The notes under the pieces: generated by a model
What the model was told of the DNA's origin: nothing
Database searches by the model: none
Seen by the model: the letters and a program-made list of their open reading frames with translations, nothing else
Shown: piece by piece, positions 45,007 through 54,438 of the stretch
Layout: every line of letters starts with the position of its first letter
Numbering within the stretch: position 1 is the stretch's first letter
Program-made: the position numbers and the translations under genes
Origin: an uncultured Bacilli bacterium
GTDB lineage: Bacteria > Bacillota_I > Bacilli_A > RF39 > UBA660
DNA length: 64,000 bases
Assembly (NCBI GenBank): GCA_934183165.1
Contig: CAKPRZ010000001.1
Coordinates: 62,001 to 126,000 of the forward strand
Reading direction: 5' to 3'

Positions 45007-46163
45007 ATTTTTATATCAGTACTTTTTAAATACTTCTTCAATTTTTTTAAAGCTTTTTGTTCAGAATTTCTTACCCATTCGTGAGAACAACCCATTTTTT
45101 TAGAAATACTACGATATGATAGTTGTTCATATCCATTGAATCCAAAACGATAATTTATTATTTCTCTTTCATTATAGGGAAGTTTGTCTACAATAAAATC
45201 TATTTGATCTAAAAAAATATTCTTAGTTGCTTCCTCTTCAACATCATCATCGGAAGGTACAATTTCATGATATGATGTATCATCATCCAGTTTAATAGAT
45301 GAATCAAGCCTGATTGGGGTAATTGAAATTAAATAAGACTCATAAAATTTATATTCCTTACTAGACAAATTAAACCTAGTCATAATTTCATTTGGTGTTA
45401 ATTTTCTACAAAGCTCTTGTTCTAAGTCTTCAACTTGTTTTCTTATACTATTATATTTTAAATATGCCACCATATTTTTCTTTTTTGTTTTTTCATACAC
45501 AGTGACTCTTCTTAATTCTCTTACAATACCTGTAGTCGCATATGTAGAAAAACGACAATTAAAATCTTTACTATAACCATCTACAGCTTTTAATAAAACG
45601 ATATTTCCTTCACCTATCAAATCTAAAATATCTACTGTACTAATACTAGCATACTTCTTCGCTAAAGATACAACTAATCTTAAATTAGAATTAACCATAT
45701 TATTAAAGGCATTTTTATATACTAAATAATTTTTTACTTGACTTAAAATCTCTTTGTCGTCTAGTTGATTAGCTAAATCACTATCAACATCAAAGTCATT
45801 TTTCAAAGTTTCTATATCAGGCGCTTTGCTGTTTTTCTTACAATAATTCTGGTATTTAACAAGTTGTTCTAAATTTTTTTTATCTAAAGACATATTACTA
45901 TTTTTATAAAAATCTATTAATAATGAAATTACATCTGAATATACTGAGGAATTTACTAAATATAAAAATAATTTTTGTAAATCGATTCCTCTTATTTGAG
46001 TAGATCCAACTTTTATATTTTTTATAAAGGAAATGTTATCAACAAGCCCTAATTCATCAGTCAATTGCTTCTCTTCATCTTCATTCAATAAAGGATAATC
46101 TTCAATTTCTTTTAAATAAAGATGTAATGCATCAATATTTTCATAATCATTATTTTTTGACAT
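44997..46163 (-). CDS. Sigma-70 family RNA polymerase sigma factor
   Basis: 388 residues. Region 1.2 ALHLYLKEIEDYPLLNEDEE, region 2 NLRLVVSLAKKYASISTVDILDLIGEGN then FSTYATTGIVRELRR in place of the RpoD FSTYATWWIRQAI, region 3 (RKLTPNEIMTRFNLSS) and region 4 with YRSISKKMGCSHEWVRNSEQKALKKL. An insert of about 100 residues separates 1.2 from 2. The altered 2.3-2.4 suggests a -10 preference unlike the housekeeping factor, so this is an alternative sigma factor. No anti-sigma gene is adjacent. Confidence 0.85.
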   Translation of the reverse strand: MSKNNDYENIDALHLYLKEIEDYPLLNEDEEKQLTDELGLVDNISFIKNIKVGSTQIRGIDLQKLFLYLVNSSVYSDVISLLIDFYKNSNMSLDKKNLEQLVKYQNYCKKNSKAPDIETLKNDFDVDSDLANQLDDKEILSQVKNYLVYKNAFNNMVNSNLRLVVSLAKKYASISTVDILDLIGEGNIVLLKAVDGYSKDFNCRFSTYATTGIVRELRRVTVYEKTKKKNMVAYLKYNSIRKQVEDLEQELCRKLTPNEIMTRFNLSSKEYKFYESYLISITPIRLDSSIKLDDDTSYHEIVPSDDDVEEEATKNIFLDQIDFIVDKLPYNEREIINYRFGFNGYEQLSYRSISKKMGCSHEWVRNSEQKALKKLKKYLKSTDIKINQ

Positions 46164-46242
46164 AAAAAGCCACTCCTTTTATAGCCTAATATTATAACAT
46201 AATTTTATTAAATATAAAGAAAAAGAAGAAATTAAATTCCCT

Positions 46243-47847
46243 CTATTTTAATACATATGTATATTTTTTGTTTCGAATAGTTATATCCAAGTAAATATTA
46301 TCAGCTTCTGCAACATCTTCATATACTTCAATATACTTATATTCTGAATCTATAGTTGTTTCTATCTCATTTATTCTAAATGGATTTGTATATTCTTTTT
46401 TATTCTTGACATATCTTATTTGACCAAATTTACCAATAAATCTAGTAGAAACTTTTTCATTTGAAATGTTACTAAAATTAATATTTGCTTTTAGTCTCAT
46501 TACTTTTTTACCATAATAGTCACTATAATCCGGTTGAACTATACCAGTAAATTTAGTGTCTTGCTCATTTATTTTTTCTTGATATTCATACTCATAGAAA
46601 TTAGCAAAGTCTATTTCACTAATCATAAGATTAAAATTACCAGCAATAGTATCTTTCATTTCAAGTGTTTTACCTAAACTTGCTTTATCAAGCAATTTGA
46701 CTTTACCAACATTTTTAGGTTTAACTCTTATTTTGGCATAATTAAATGTTGTTTCTCCATTACCACTAGTGATACTTTTTAATATCTCAAAACGTTTTCT
46801 ACTTTTCTTATATTGGTTATCAACTTTAAAGACAAATATATATGTTTCTTGTTTTGATGGTTCTATTTTTTGTTTACTATACCCAACACCAAAATCAAGA
46901 AAGCTACTATAATTATTTGTATCTATTTCATATGATGCCTCATTACCCACTACTAGTTTAATATTATTGGTATTAAAAGCCTTAGCCTTATCACTATTAT
47001 TCTTTAACTGAGCTTTAATTATATAATATGTATACTTGTTTTTTGAAATATCAACATGTTTATAATTAGTAGTAGTTTGATAACTGTCTAAAACTTTAAT
47101 TGAAAAGTCCCCAAGTTTAACATTTGAGCCTTCTGAATAAACTCTATTATATACAAAGAAATTTAAAAACAATGATATAACTATATAAGATGACAATGCG
47201 ATTGCAACAATTGTAAGGATAACTTTATTTTCGTTTATTATGTATTTTGTAATTCTTAAACCTCGTCTAAATTTAGTTTTTACATCATTAGCGTCTAATT
47301 CAACAGCCAATTCAAATTCTTCACTATCAGCCGCAGTAATATCCATATCTTTTAGATCACTTTTAAAATCGAATTTCTTTATATTAAAACCTAGGCCTCT
47401 GATTAAGCAAATAATGATAAAAGGAAATTGAGCTAAATAGACCATAAATAGTAAATCACGTACTAAATTAACCAATTTTATAGTAGATGAATTTTGAACA
47501 AGACTATATATTTGTGAATTTACAAAAACAAAGAAAATTAATAATATAGCGTAAAATATTATTGAAAAGACATAATACTTAGTTGGTTTCTTCTTTTTGT
47601 TCATCAATACAAATATTGCAATTAAAATACCAAGAACCGCCAAAAGAGCTAAAAAAGTAATCCAACCAACAGACTTTATACTTGGTTCTACATAAATTCT
47701 TAAATATTTACTAAGTTTAATATACTCTTTAAAAAATTTAAAAATTCTATTTGTTTCATATCCAATTAAAATCAATAAAGTTGCCAAAGCTATATGAATT
47801 GCTCTAAAATGTTTAATTAAAAAAGCATAAGGTTTTCTTAAAATCAC
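46243..47847 (-). CDS. Multi-span membrane protein with DUF4352-like extracellular domain
   Basis: About 534 residues. Five membrane spans near 20-40, 60-82, 92-110, 135-152 and 212-235, then about 300 residues of beta-rich external sequence with TYYIIKAQLKNNSDKAKAFN, as in DUF4352-type domains of lipoproteins. Function unknown. Start placed at a GTG at 47847, five bases after AGGTGA; a GTG nine bases upstream overlaps that site. Confidence 0.65.
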   Translation of the reverse strand: MILRKPYAFLIKHFRAIHIALATLLILIGYETNRIFKFFKEYIKLSKYLRIYVEPSIKSVGWITFLALLAVLGILIAIFVLMNKKKKPTKYYVFSIIFYAILLIFFVFVNSQIYSLVQNSSTIKLVNLVRDLLFMVYLAQFPFIIICLIRGLGFNIKKFDFKSDLKDMDITAADSEEFELAVELDANDVKTKFRRGLRITKYIINENKVILTIVAIALSSYIVISLFLNFFVYNRVYSEGSNVKLGDFSIKVLDSYQTTTNYKHVDISKNKYTYYIIKAQLKNNSDKAKAFNTNNIKLVVGNEASYEIDTNNYSSFLDFGVGYSKQKIEPSKQETYIFVFKVDNQYKKSRKRFEILKSITSGNGETTFNYAKIRVKPKNVGKVKLLDKASLGKTLEMKDTIAGNFNLMISEIDFANFYEYEYQEKINEQDTKFTGIVQPDYSDYYGKKVMRLKANINFSNISNEKVSTRFIGKFGQIRYVKNKKEYTNPFRINEIETTIDSEYKYIEVYEDVAEADNIYLDITIRNKKYTYVLK

Positions 47848-47898
47848 AACTATCACCTATCCTATCATATACTAGATATATTATACAAAATTTTTAGC

Positions 47899-47934
47899 AA
47901 AAAAAAAAGAGTTATTGTCGATAAGATAATAACT
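47899..47934 (-). terminator. Terminator overlapping the LysM gene end
   Basis: AGTTATT/AATAACT arms (47910-47916, 47928-47934) followed by ten T on the minus strand. The TAA stop is inside the stem. Confidence 0.8.
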
Positions 47935-48358
47935 GTTCAGGTAAAAGATAAATATTTAGGTTATCTTTAATAAATATTTCTGGTGTTGTTCCTTCTTTAA
48001 TTGCAACACTTTCTAATGTATCACCAAGTTTCGTTACATAAAATTTAACACCTGGAAGAGGAACTAACAAAATTTGATTAGGATATAAGTAATCATAAAC
48101 TTTAATTCCATTAATTTCAGCAAGTAGCTCACTATCTATATCATATTTTGTTGCTATCCCATACAAAGTATCACCTTTTTTTACTTGATAATACTCAAAC
48201 CTATCTGTTGCCCTTACTGGAATTTTAATAACTTGGCCATCTTTTAAACTCATCAAATCAATTGTATTAACTCTTTCAATATCACTAACATCAATATTAA
48301 ACTTTTTAGCAATATCTCCTATATTTTCTCCTGAAGAAACAGTATATTCAATAATCAT
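47912..48358 (-). CDS. Protein with three LysM domains, no signal peptide
   Basis: 148 residues, three LysM units back to back: YTVSSGENIGDIAKKFNIDV (about 5-48), YYQVKKGDTLYGIATKYDID (55-98) and YVTKLGDTLESVAIKEG (103-144). LysM binds N-acetylglucosamine chains of peptidoglycan. The chain begins straight with a LysM and shows no signal peptide or membrane span, like spore-coat or inner-face proteins such as SafA and YkuD relatives. GGAG precedes the ATG. Confidence 0.85.
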   Translation of the reverse strand: MIIEYTVSSGENIGDIAKKFNIDVSDIERVNTIDLMSLKDGQVIKIPVRATDRFEYYQVKKGDTLYGIATKYDIDSELLAEINGIKVYDYLYPNQILLVPLPGVKFYVTKLGDTLESVAIKEGTTPEIFIKDNLNIYLLPEQLLSYRQ

Positions 48359-48399
48359 ATAATCACTCCTAATTAAATATATGATTTTATTTTATTTAT

Positions 48400-48431
48400 A
48401 AAACAAAAAAGAGCTTCAAAATTAAGCTCTT
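48400..48431 (-). terminator. Terminator after the thioredoxin-like gene
   Basis: AAGAGCTT/AAGCTCTT arms with a seven-base loop, then TTTTGTTTTAT on the minus strand. Confidence 0.85.
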
Positions 48432-48918
48432 ATTTAATAAGTCCATTATTTGTTAGGAATGTAACGAACTCATCTGATTGCGTAAGACCAACTACAGAAT
48501 CAACAATTTTGCCTTGTTTTACTATTAATGTTGTTGGAGTACCAAATTCACTACCATCTTCTCCAAACAATTTTTCATCAAGTTTGAAAATTGATGACAT
48601 CTCACTGCTACTTAAATTATCTGTATTCAAATAATGGAATACTAAATTATATTGTGTAGCTAGAGCCTGAACAATTGGCTTTTGACGTTGACAGAAAGTA
48701 CATCCAGGTCTTGCAATATAAATAATCGAAGGTTCATCTCCATTTAATAATGTTGTAAATTCTGTCATGCCTATTTCAGGTAAATCTGTAGAACTATTAC
48801 TTGTTGTTTTATTACAATATTTTAATTCAGAAGCAAAATATGCAAATCCTACAACTATAATAAGTGCTAGTACTGCTACTACAACAGTTAAAATATTTTC
48901 TTTTTTAGTTCCTTTCAT
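48430..48918 (-). CDS. Membrane-anchored thioredoxin-like protein
   Basis: 162 residues. Membrane span at about 8-28, then a thioredoxin fold with CxxC in RPGCTFCQRQKP, a cis-Pro in FGTPTTLIVK, and a helix at the end. Likely acts in disulphide exchange outside the cell. Start ATG at 48918: a GGGGAGG lies between it and an upstream ATG at 48933, so the latter is rejected. It is 28 bases after the nuclease gene. Confidence 0.8.
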   Translation of the reverse strand: MKGTKKENILTVVVAVLALIIVVGFAYFASELKYCNKTTSNSSTDLPEIGMTEFTTLLNGDEPSIIYIARPGCTFCQRQKPIVQALATQYNLVFHYLNTDNLSSSEMSSIFKLDEKLFGEDGSEFGTPTTLIVKQGKIVDSVVGLTQSDEFVTFLTNNGLIK

Positions 48919-48946
48919 AAAAAACCTCCCCATAAATATAGTCTAA

Positions 48947-49591
48947 TTATACCATATCAGTTACAAATTTTAACAAATTTTGGACAATTTTTTCCAAAAT
49001 TTCACATAAAGCATTAATTATTTGATCAATTATACTGTCTTTGTTCTTTTTCTTTTTACTAGTTTTTGTTGATTTAGTATTTTTACTACTACTTTTATTG
49101 TCTTCTGTAGTTTGCTGTACACTCCAAATGCCTTTTTTGCTTTCTTTAGCAATACTTTCTACTTTCTTAAGGTCATCTGTATATTGATATTTACCATAAA
49201 GATACGCAACTTTGGCATATCCTTGTTCTATTAAATCCTCTTGTAACAACTTATTATCAACATATACCCATACTAAATGACGTTTATATTTATCTGTTTT
49301 ATCACTACCGGGATCATATTCAATCATGATTTCTTTGGCATTTTTAAGCTTATTACATGTATATTCACTAGCTTCCTTTCCAAAAGGTTGTACTTCCTTT
49401 GTAGGATGAACTGATTCTGGCGTATCTATTGCTAAAAACCTAGCCTTTATTTCTTCTTTTTTTAAAATAAATCGTGCAGTATCACCATCAACACACTTTG
49501 ATAATTTAACATTATACTTTTCAGAAGCATAAATATCATTACAAGTAAAAAATAATATAATTGCCAAAATTAAATAACCAAACTTTTTCAT
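48947..49591 (-). CDS. Secreted thermonuclease-like nuclease (SNase)
   Basis: 214 residues. Signal peptide of about 22 residues (LILAIILFFTC). SNase core: CVDGDTARF, RFLAIDTPESV, KYKRHLVWVYVD and LIEQGYAKVAYLY, with the catalytic Arg and Asp/Glu residues. A Ser/Lys-rich linker and an amphipathic helix (DQIINALCEILEKIVQNLLK) follow, perhaps tethering it to the membrane. Degrades DNA or RNA with calcium. Starts the transcript with the thioredoxin-like gene. Confidence 0.88.
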   Translation of the reverse strand: MKKFGYLILAIILFFTCNDIYASEKYNVKLSKCVDGDTARFILKKEEIKARFLAIDTPESVHPTKEVQPFGKEASEYTCNKLKNAKEIMIEYDPGSDKTDKYKRHLVWVYVDNKLLQEDLIEQGYAKVAYLYGKYQYTDDLKKVESIAKESKKGIWSVQQTTEDNKSSSKNTKSTKTSKKKKNKDSIIDQIINALCEILEKIVQNLLKFVTDMV

Positions 49592-49601
49592 AAAACACCT
49601 C

Positions 49602-49624
49602 TAAAAAAAGACTTATTAAGTCTT
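49602..49624 (-). terminator. Terminator after the small zinc-ribbon gene
   Basis: AAGACTT/AAGTCTT arms with a three-base loop, followed by seven T on the minus strand. Confidence 0.75.
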
Positions 49625-49796
49625 ATTTGTTCATATTTGCGTTTCTTTCAGCTTTTCTCTTATCACGACAAGCTTTGCATCTTTTTGGTTCATTATTAAA
49701 TCCTTTTTCTGCATAAAAAGCTTGATCTCTTGCTGTAAATGTAAATTCTTCGCCACAGTCGACACATTTTATTGTCTTGTCTTTATATTCGTTCAT
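49623..49796 (-). CDS. Small zinc-ribbon protein
   Basis: 57 residues: TIKCVDCGEEFTFTARDQAF then KGFNNEPKRCKACRDKRKAE. Two CxxC knuckles around an F-T-F core match the zinc-ribbon family found as YozE-like or ribosome-associated small proteins in Bacillota; function unknown. GGAGG stands seven bases before the ATG at 49796. Confidence 0.8.
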   Translation of the reverse strand: MNEYKDKTIKCVDCGEEFTFTARDQAFYAEKGFNNEPKRCKACRDKRKAERNANMNK

Positions 49797-50013
49797 CTTA
49801 CTACCTCCTTAACTAATATTTGGATCCATTTAGACTATTTATTTTCTTCAATATTACTTAAAGGATAATAAGTGTCAAATAAATCTGTGATATCATCACA
49901 ATATAAATTGTACCATATCAATTAATCATATGCAAACAAATATAATTAATATTATTTTTTTGTTGTCATTTATAAAGATTTAGTATAATATATTTAAAAA
50001 AAGTGGTGATAAT

Positions 50014-50493
50014 ATGGAAAGTATAAATCCATACAAAACTTTTGCAGAATTTGTAAAGACAAACTTTCATAGCGAACAACAAATTTTAGATGTTGGATGT
50101 GGTTCAGGAGAATTATGCACTATATTATATAAATATGGATATAAAGTAACAGGAATGGATAGAGAAAATTATTCAAAGATTTTTTTAGACAATAATATTA
50201 CCTTTATAAATAATCAATTTACTCTTTCAACTGATATAACTCTCTATGATTTAATTATCGGTTTTCATCCTTGCGAAGCTGCAGAACTAATTATAAGAAA
50301 TTCATTAAAAAATGATAAAGAATGCATAGTTACATTGTGTGAAATTCATCAAGGATTAGAAAAAAAAGATATAAGAAGTAGAAAAGAATATATTAATTAT
50401 CTTATGAATATTAGTGAAAAATTAAAAATGGTTAAACTTCCAATTCACGGTGATAATGACCTTTGGAATGAAACAATTTATTATAAGAAATAA
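50014..50493 (+). CDS. SAM-dependent methyltransferase, small class I
   Basis: 159 residues. Motif I ILDVGCGSGELCTIL near 27-41 and acidic motif II VTGMDRE near 53. Substrate not seen. The chain lacks about 50 residues usual for class I enzymes, so it may be a compact type. GTGGTGA precedes the ATG. Confidence 0.7.
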   Translation: MESINPYKTFAEFVKTNFHSEQQILDVGCGSGELCTILYKYGYKVTGMDRENYSKIFLDNNITFINNQFTLSTDITLYDLIIGFHPCEAAELIIRNSLKNDKECIVTLCEIHQGLEKKDIRSRKEYINYLMNISEKLKMVKLPIHGDNDLWNETIYYKK

Positions 50494-50519
50494 AAAAACT
50501 CAAGCCATATGACTTGAGT
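50492..50519 (-). terminator. Terminator of the tRNA-Ala transcript
   Basis: ACTCAAG/CTTGAGT with an eight-base loop. On the minus strand seven T follow. On the plus strand it ends the methyltransferase gene as well. Confidence 0.75.
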
Positions 50520-50530
50520 AACTTTCATTA

Positions 50531-50606
50531 TGGTGGAGCATAGCGGGATCGAACCGCTGACCTCCACGGTGCAAACGTGGCGCTCTCCCAGCTGAGCTAA
50601 TGCCCC
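50531..50606 (-). tRNA. tRNA-Ala (UGC)
   Basis: The minus strand gives GGGGCATTAGCTCAGCTGGG and the full cloverleaf: acceptor GGGGCAT/ATGCTCC, D arm GCTC...GAGC, anticodon stem CCACG/CGTGG around loop TTTGCAC (anticodon UGC), T arm GCGGTTCGATCCCGC, discriminator A and encoded CCA. 76 bases. Confidence 0.97.
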
Positions 50607-50625
50607 AAAACAACTCAGTGAATTA

Positions 50626-50654
50626 ATAATATCACTTAGTTATTTTATTGTCAA
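50626..50654 (-). promoter_or_regulatory. Promoter of tRNA-Ala
   Basis: TTGACA (50649-50654), 17-base spacer, TATTAT (50626-50631), about 20 bases before the tRNA. Confidence 0.75.
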
Positions 50655-50670
50655 GCATTTTTAATCCAAT

Positions 50671-51180
50671 TTAATCCAAATTGATAAAATCTTTATCTTT
50701 GTGTGGTTCTTCAAATAACAAATCACCATAATTTTGTTGTCTTAAAACTTCATAAAGAACAATAGCACAACAATTTGATAAATTTAATGATCTAACATTT
50801 TTAGTCATTGGAATACGCATACATCTATCAAGATTAGGTCTTAAAATACTTTTAGGAATACCTGTTGATTCTTTTCCAAAAACTAAATATATATTTTTAT
50901 CAGAATCACTATAATCAAAACTTGAATGTGGTTTATGACCATATCTTGTAAAGAAATAAAATTCACCATCATTCTTACTCTTAAAATCTTCCCAATTTTT
51001 ATAAACAGTGTATTCTAATTTATCAATATAATTTACTCCACTTCTTTTAATACTTTTCTCATCAAGCGAGAAACCAAGCGGTTCAATCAAGTGCAACTTA
51101 GTACCTGTTGCAACACATGTACGCATAATATTCCCTGTGTTAGTAGGTATTTCCGGTTCAAACAAAACAATATTAAGCAT
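50671..51180 (-). CDS. trmL: tRNA (cytidine(34)-2'-O)-methyltransferase
   Basis: 169 residues, SPOUT knot enzyme that methylates the wobble base of tRNA-Leu. EPEIPTNTGNIMRTC, LIEPLGFSLDEKSIKRSG, LVFGKESTGIP and RIPMTKNVRSLNLSN are the family motifs. Standard length with no extra domain. It overlaps nothing and follows the membrane protein gene at 51184 by three bases, so the two are co-transcribed. Confidence 0.95.
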   Translation of the reverse strand: MLNIVLFEPEIPTNTGNIMRTCVATGTKLHLIEPLGFSLDEKSIKRSGVNYIDKLEYTVYKNWEDFKSKNDGEFYFFTRYGHKPHSSFDYSDSDKNIYLVFGKESTGIPKSILRPNLDRCMRIPMTKNVRSLNLSNCCAIVLYEVLRQQNYGDLLFEEPHKDKDFINLD

Positions 51181-51183
51181 CTA

Positions 51184-51714
51184 CTACTCACCTATTTCAT
51201 ATTCATCTAACAATTTTTCAATTGAATCTATTGTTAGCTTGTTACCAGTATCTTGTGTATAAGCGTTTATCTTTCTATCATTAAAAATTATTAATGTAGG
51301 TATTTCAACCTGCTTTTTTTGTGGATATCCATATTTAGCAAGAATATCACTTAATCTATTACTAATATCTTTTTCACCACTCATATTTAAATATATGGTG
51401 CTTCCTTTAACATTTCTTTTATTAAGAACATTTACTAAATCCTTTTCTATATTACGACATGTCTCATTGCTTGCGGTTCCAATATATAAAATAAAATTAT
51501 CATGTTCTGTAACATAATCATTAAATTCATTAATAGTTATTTCATTTACTTTTCCACTTATAACAGGAATTGTTAATTTATAATCTTGATATGATCTATA
51601 CCAAGCTCTAAGACCTAACACAATAGCTACTGTTAATATAAACATAATTAAAACTATAATATAATTTTTTGCAGGTATCTTTTTTACTTCCTTCTTACTT
51701 AATTTTTGTGCCAT
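51184..51714 (-). CDS. Membrane-anchored thioredoxin-fold protein without CxxC
   Basis: 176 residues from ATG 51714. Span at about 18-38, then a thioredoxin-like fold (NDYVTEHDNFILYIGTASNE, TCRNIEKDLVNVL, IPTLIIFNDRKI) with only one Cys where the redox pair would be and a cis-Pro. It resembles DUF6568-type proteins. Probably not a disulphide exchanger. The longer frame to 51735 lacks a ribosome site. Upstream of trmL. Confidence 0.6.
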   Translation of the reverse strand: MAQKLSKKEVKKIPAKNYIIVLIMFILTVAIVLGLRAWYRSYQDYKLTIPVISGKVNEITINEFNDYVTEHDNFILYIGTASNETCRNIEKDLVNVLNKRNVKGSTIYLNMSGEKDISNRLSDILAKYGYPQKKQVEIPTLIIFNDRKINAYTQDTGNKLTIDSIEKLLDEYEIGE

Positions 51715-51780
51715 GTACACCACTCTCTCTTCCATTTTAATTATACATCAGTTTACAATAAAAATAAATTTATTTTTCCA

Positions 51781-52470
51781 TCACTTTATACTAAGTTTAT
51801 CTTTAAGATGATTTATTTGATTAAAGAAAACACTATCCTTTAATCTTGGGAAAGCATTTAATAAACGCTTTTTAAAGTAATTATTTTTAACACTAGCATT
51901 GATTTGTCTTCTTATTTCCTCCGTTGAATCTTTCCTTAATAATATTGAATTTTTTCTTAACTTATATGTTGTTGTAATGGAGATAAAAGTATCTGTTTCA
52001 TATATAAGAAAGAAAAAGATTCCTAAAACTATAATTAAAGTACTACTCATATGATTAAGTATATTAGTAAAAAATGGGTTTATAACATACATAATAATTA
52101 GACCACCAATTCCAAAAAGTGCGCCATTACTAAGACAAACTCTTCCATTAATATTGAACTTACGATTCGAATAGTCCCACCATCTTGCTTTAAATATTTT
52201 TTCCATTAAATAACTAGCAATATATTCTAATATTATAGCTATTATTGACGCCATAATAAAAAGTGCAACTGGGTCATTTAAGTATTTTTTAAGCAAAATT
52301 ATTATACAAATTGCTCCTTTACCATAAATTGGTAAATATGGTCCTACAAGGAAGCCTCTATTTAAAACTATTTTTTTATCACATATTGAACAAAAAGAGC
52401 ATTCTAAAATGTATCCTAATACACAGTACATAAAATAAAGTAAAAAATAATAACAACAAATTTTTAACAT
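51781..52470 (-). CDS. Putative ABC transporter permease (CmpB-type membrane protein)
   Basis: 229 residues, about five spans. GYILECSFCSI, RGFLVGPYLPIYGKG, EYIASYLMEKIFKARWWDYS and INGRVCLSNGALFG match the CmpB family of Bacillota membrane proteins, often annotated as ABC permease though no partner ATPase is known. None is adjacent here. Confidence 0.8.
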   Translation of the reverse strand: MLKICCYYFLLYFMYCVLGYILECSFCSICDKKIVLNRGFLVGPYLPIYGKGAICIIILLKKYLNDPVALFIMASIIAIILEYIASYLMEKIFKARWWDYSNRKFNINGRVCLSNGALFGIGGLIIMYVINPFFTNILNHMSSTLIIVLGIFFFLIYETDTFISITTTYKLRKNSILLRKDSTEEIRRQINASVKNNYFKKRLLNAFPRLKDSVFFNQINHLKDKLSIK

Positions 52471-52566
52471 ATGATCTTCTCCTACTAATTAGTATAGCAC
52501 AACTGTTAATTTAAAAAAACAATGGAGAGTTATAAATTTAATTATTTCTACATTGTTTTACAATTT

Positions 52567-54378
52567 TTACATATTTTTAGCATCAAATTTTTTTCTTTCA
52601 ACTGAATCAAGTATTTTTTTACGAAGTCTTATATTATGTGGTGTTACTTCAACTAGTTCATCACTATTTATATAATCAAGTGCATATTCAAGTGTTATAG
52701 GTCTAGGCCTTTTTAACACAACTGTATGATCTGAACCAGAAGCTCTTACATTAGTTAAGTTTTTGCCCTTAACAACATTAACAGCAAGATCATTTCCTCT
52801 AGTATGTTCTCCCACTATCATACCTTCATAAACCTCAACACCAGGTTCAATAAACATAATACCTCTATCTTCAAGACCACCTAATGCATAGGCTGTTGCT
52901 TTACCATTTTCCATTGAAACAAGGACTCCTAATGGGCGTTCTCCAACATCAACTGTTGCCATTGGACAATATTCTTTAAATGAATGGTTTATAATTCCAT
53001 ATCCTTTAGTTAATGTCATAAAATTTGTTGTGAATCCAATTAATCCACGAGATGGAATAGTATAAATTAACTTTGTTTGACCATTAAGATTTGACATAGA
53101 TTCCATTATAGCCCCACGAGTTCCTAATTGTTCTATGACATTACCTACTGTGTCATCAGGACACTCTATTTGTAATTCTTCATATGGCTCCATTTTTACA
53201 TTATTTATTTCTTTAATTATAACAGCTGGTTTACTTACTTGAAGTTCAAAACCTTCGCGACGCATATTTTCTATTAATATAGATAAATGAAGCTCACCAC
53301 GACCTGACACAATCCAAGATTCACTATCATTAGGTTCAACTCTTAAACTAACATCTTTTTGTAATTCTTTATTTAATCTTTCTTCTATTTTTCTAGCAGT
53401 AAGAAGTTTACCATCTTTTCCTACAAACGGAGAAGTATTAACACCAATTGTCATTTGTAGAGTTGGTTCATCAACATGTAAAATTGGAAGTGGTTCTCTC
53501 TTGTTAGGATTACATAAAGTTTCACCTACTGATATATCAGCAAGACCAGCAACTGCGCAAATATCTCCGGCTTCTGCTTCTTCTATTTCAATTCTCTTAA
53601 GTCCAAGGTATCCAAATAATTTTTGTACTCTAAATTGTTTTACAGATCCATCTAATCTTATACAATCAACCATTTGTCCAACTTTTATTTTTCCATTATG
53701 TACACGGCCAACACCAATTCTACCAACGTACTCGTTATAATCTAACAAAGCAGGTTGAAATTGTAGATCAGCATTAGGATCTCCGCTAGGTGCTGGTATT
53801 TCATCTATTATTAAATCTAACAAGCCTTTAAATCCTTTTGTTTGAGTTGAAAGATCAGGATCAAGACTTGAAGTACCATTAAGTGCTGATGCATAAACAA
53901 CCTTAAAATCTAGCCAGTCTTCTTCAGCTCCAAGTTCAATAAACAAATCAAGAACTTCATCCACTACTTCTAAACATCTTGCACTTGGTTTATCAACTTT
54001 GTTAACAACGACAATTGGCTTTACATGAGCTTCTAGCGCTTTTTTTAATACAAATCTAGTTTGAGGCATAGTTCCCTCATAAGCATCAACAACAAGTAAA
54101 ACACCATCAACCATATTCATAATTCTTTCTACTTCCCCACCGAAATCGGCATGTCCTGGAGTATCAAGAATATTTATTCTATAACCATTATAATTAATAG
54201 CCGTAGTCTTAGCTAAAATGGTAATTCCTCTTTCTTTTTCAAGTTGGTTAGAATCCATTGATACATTGCTTACATCTTCATTTTCTCTAAATGTTCCACT
54301 TGATTTTAATATTTCATCAACCAAAGTTGTTTTACCATGGTCTACATGTGCAATAATTGCAATATTTCTTTTTTTCAT
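52567..54378 (-). CDS. typA: GTPase TypA/BipA
   Basis: Ribosome-associated translational GTPase for large-subunit assembly and stress. 603 residues from ATG 54378 (AAGGAAGTG upstream); a TTG 24 bases up is rejected. G1 [10 protein letters not shown]2 EKERGITI, G3 [12 protein letters not shown]4 NKVDK, and the TypA C-terminal domain ([19 protein letters not shown]). No neighbour explains its regulation. Confidence 0.97.
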   Translation of the reverse strand: MKKRNIAIIAHVDHGKTTLVDEILKSSGTFRENEDVSNVSMDSNQLEKERGITILAKTTAINYNGYRINILDTPGHADFGGEVERIMNMVDGVLLVVDAYEGTMPQTRFVLKKALEAHVKPIVVVNKVDKPSARCLEVVDEVLDLFIELGAEEDWLDFKVVYASALNGTSSLDPDLSTQTKGFKGLLDLIIDEIPAPSGDPNADLQFQPALLDYNEYVGRIGVGRVHNGKIKVGQMVDCIRLDGSVKQFRVQKLFGYLGLKRIEIEEAEAGDICAVAGLADISVGETLCNPNKREPLPILHVDEPTLQMTIGVNTSPFVGKDGKLLTARKIEERLNKELQKDVSLRVEPNDSESWIVSGRGELHLSILIENMRREGFELQVSKPAVIIKEINNVKMEPYEELQIECPDDTVGNVIEQLGTRGAIMESMSNLNGQTKLIYTIPSRGLIGFTTNFMTLTKGYGIINHSFKEYCPMATVDVGERPLGVLVSMENGKATAYALGGLEDRGIMFIEPGVEVYEGMIVGEHTRGNDLAVNVVKGKNLTNVRASGSDHTVVLKRPRPITLEYALDYINSDELVEVTPHNIRLRKKILDSVERKKFDAKNM

Positions 54379-54438
54379 AAAATACGTCACTTCCTTAAAC
54401 AAACTTCATAATTATACCACATTTTGATATAAACTCAA

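Noticed and set aside
49835..49918. Minus-strand stretch ending YYPLSNIEENK
   Set aside because: Looks like the end of a lost gene but lacks a start and ribosome site and is only about 28 codons.
52498..52562. Inverted repeat AAACAATG/CATTGTTT before typA's terminator region
   Set aside because: Loop is too long and no T run follows, so it is not called as a terminator.
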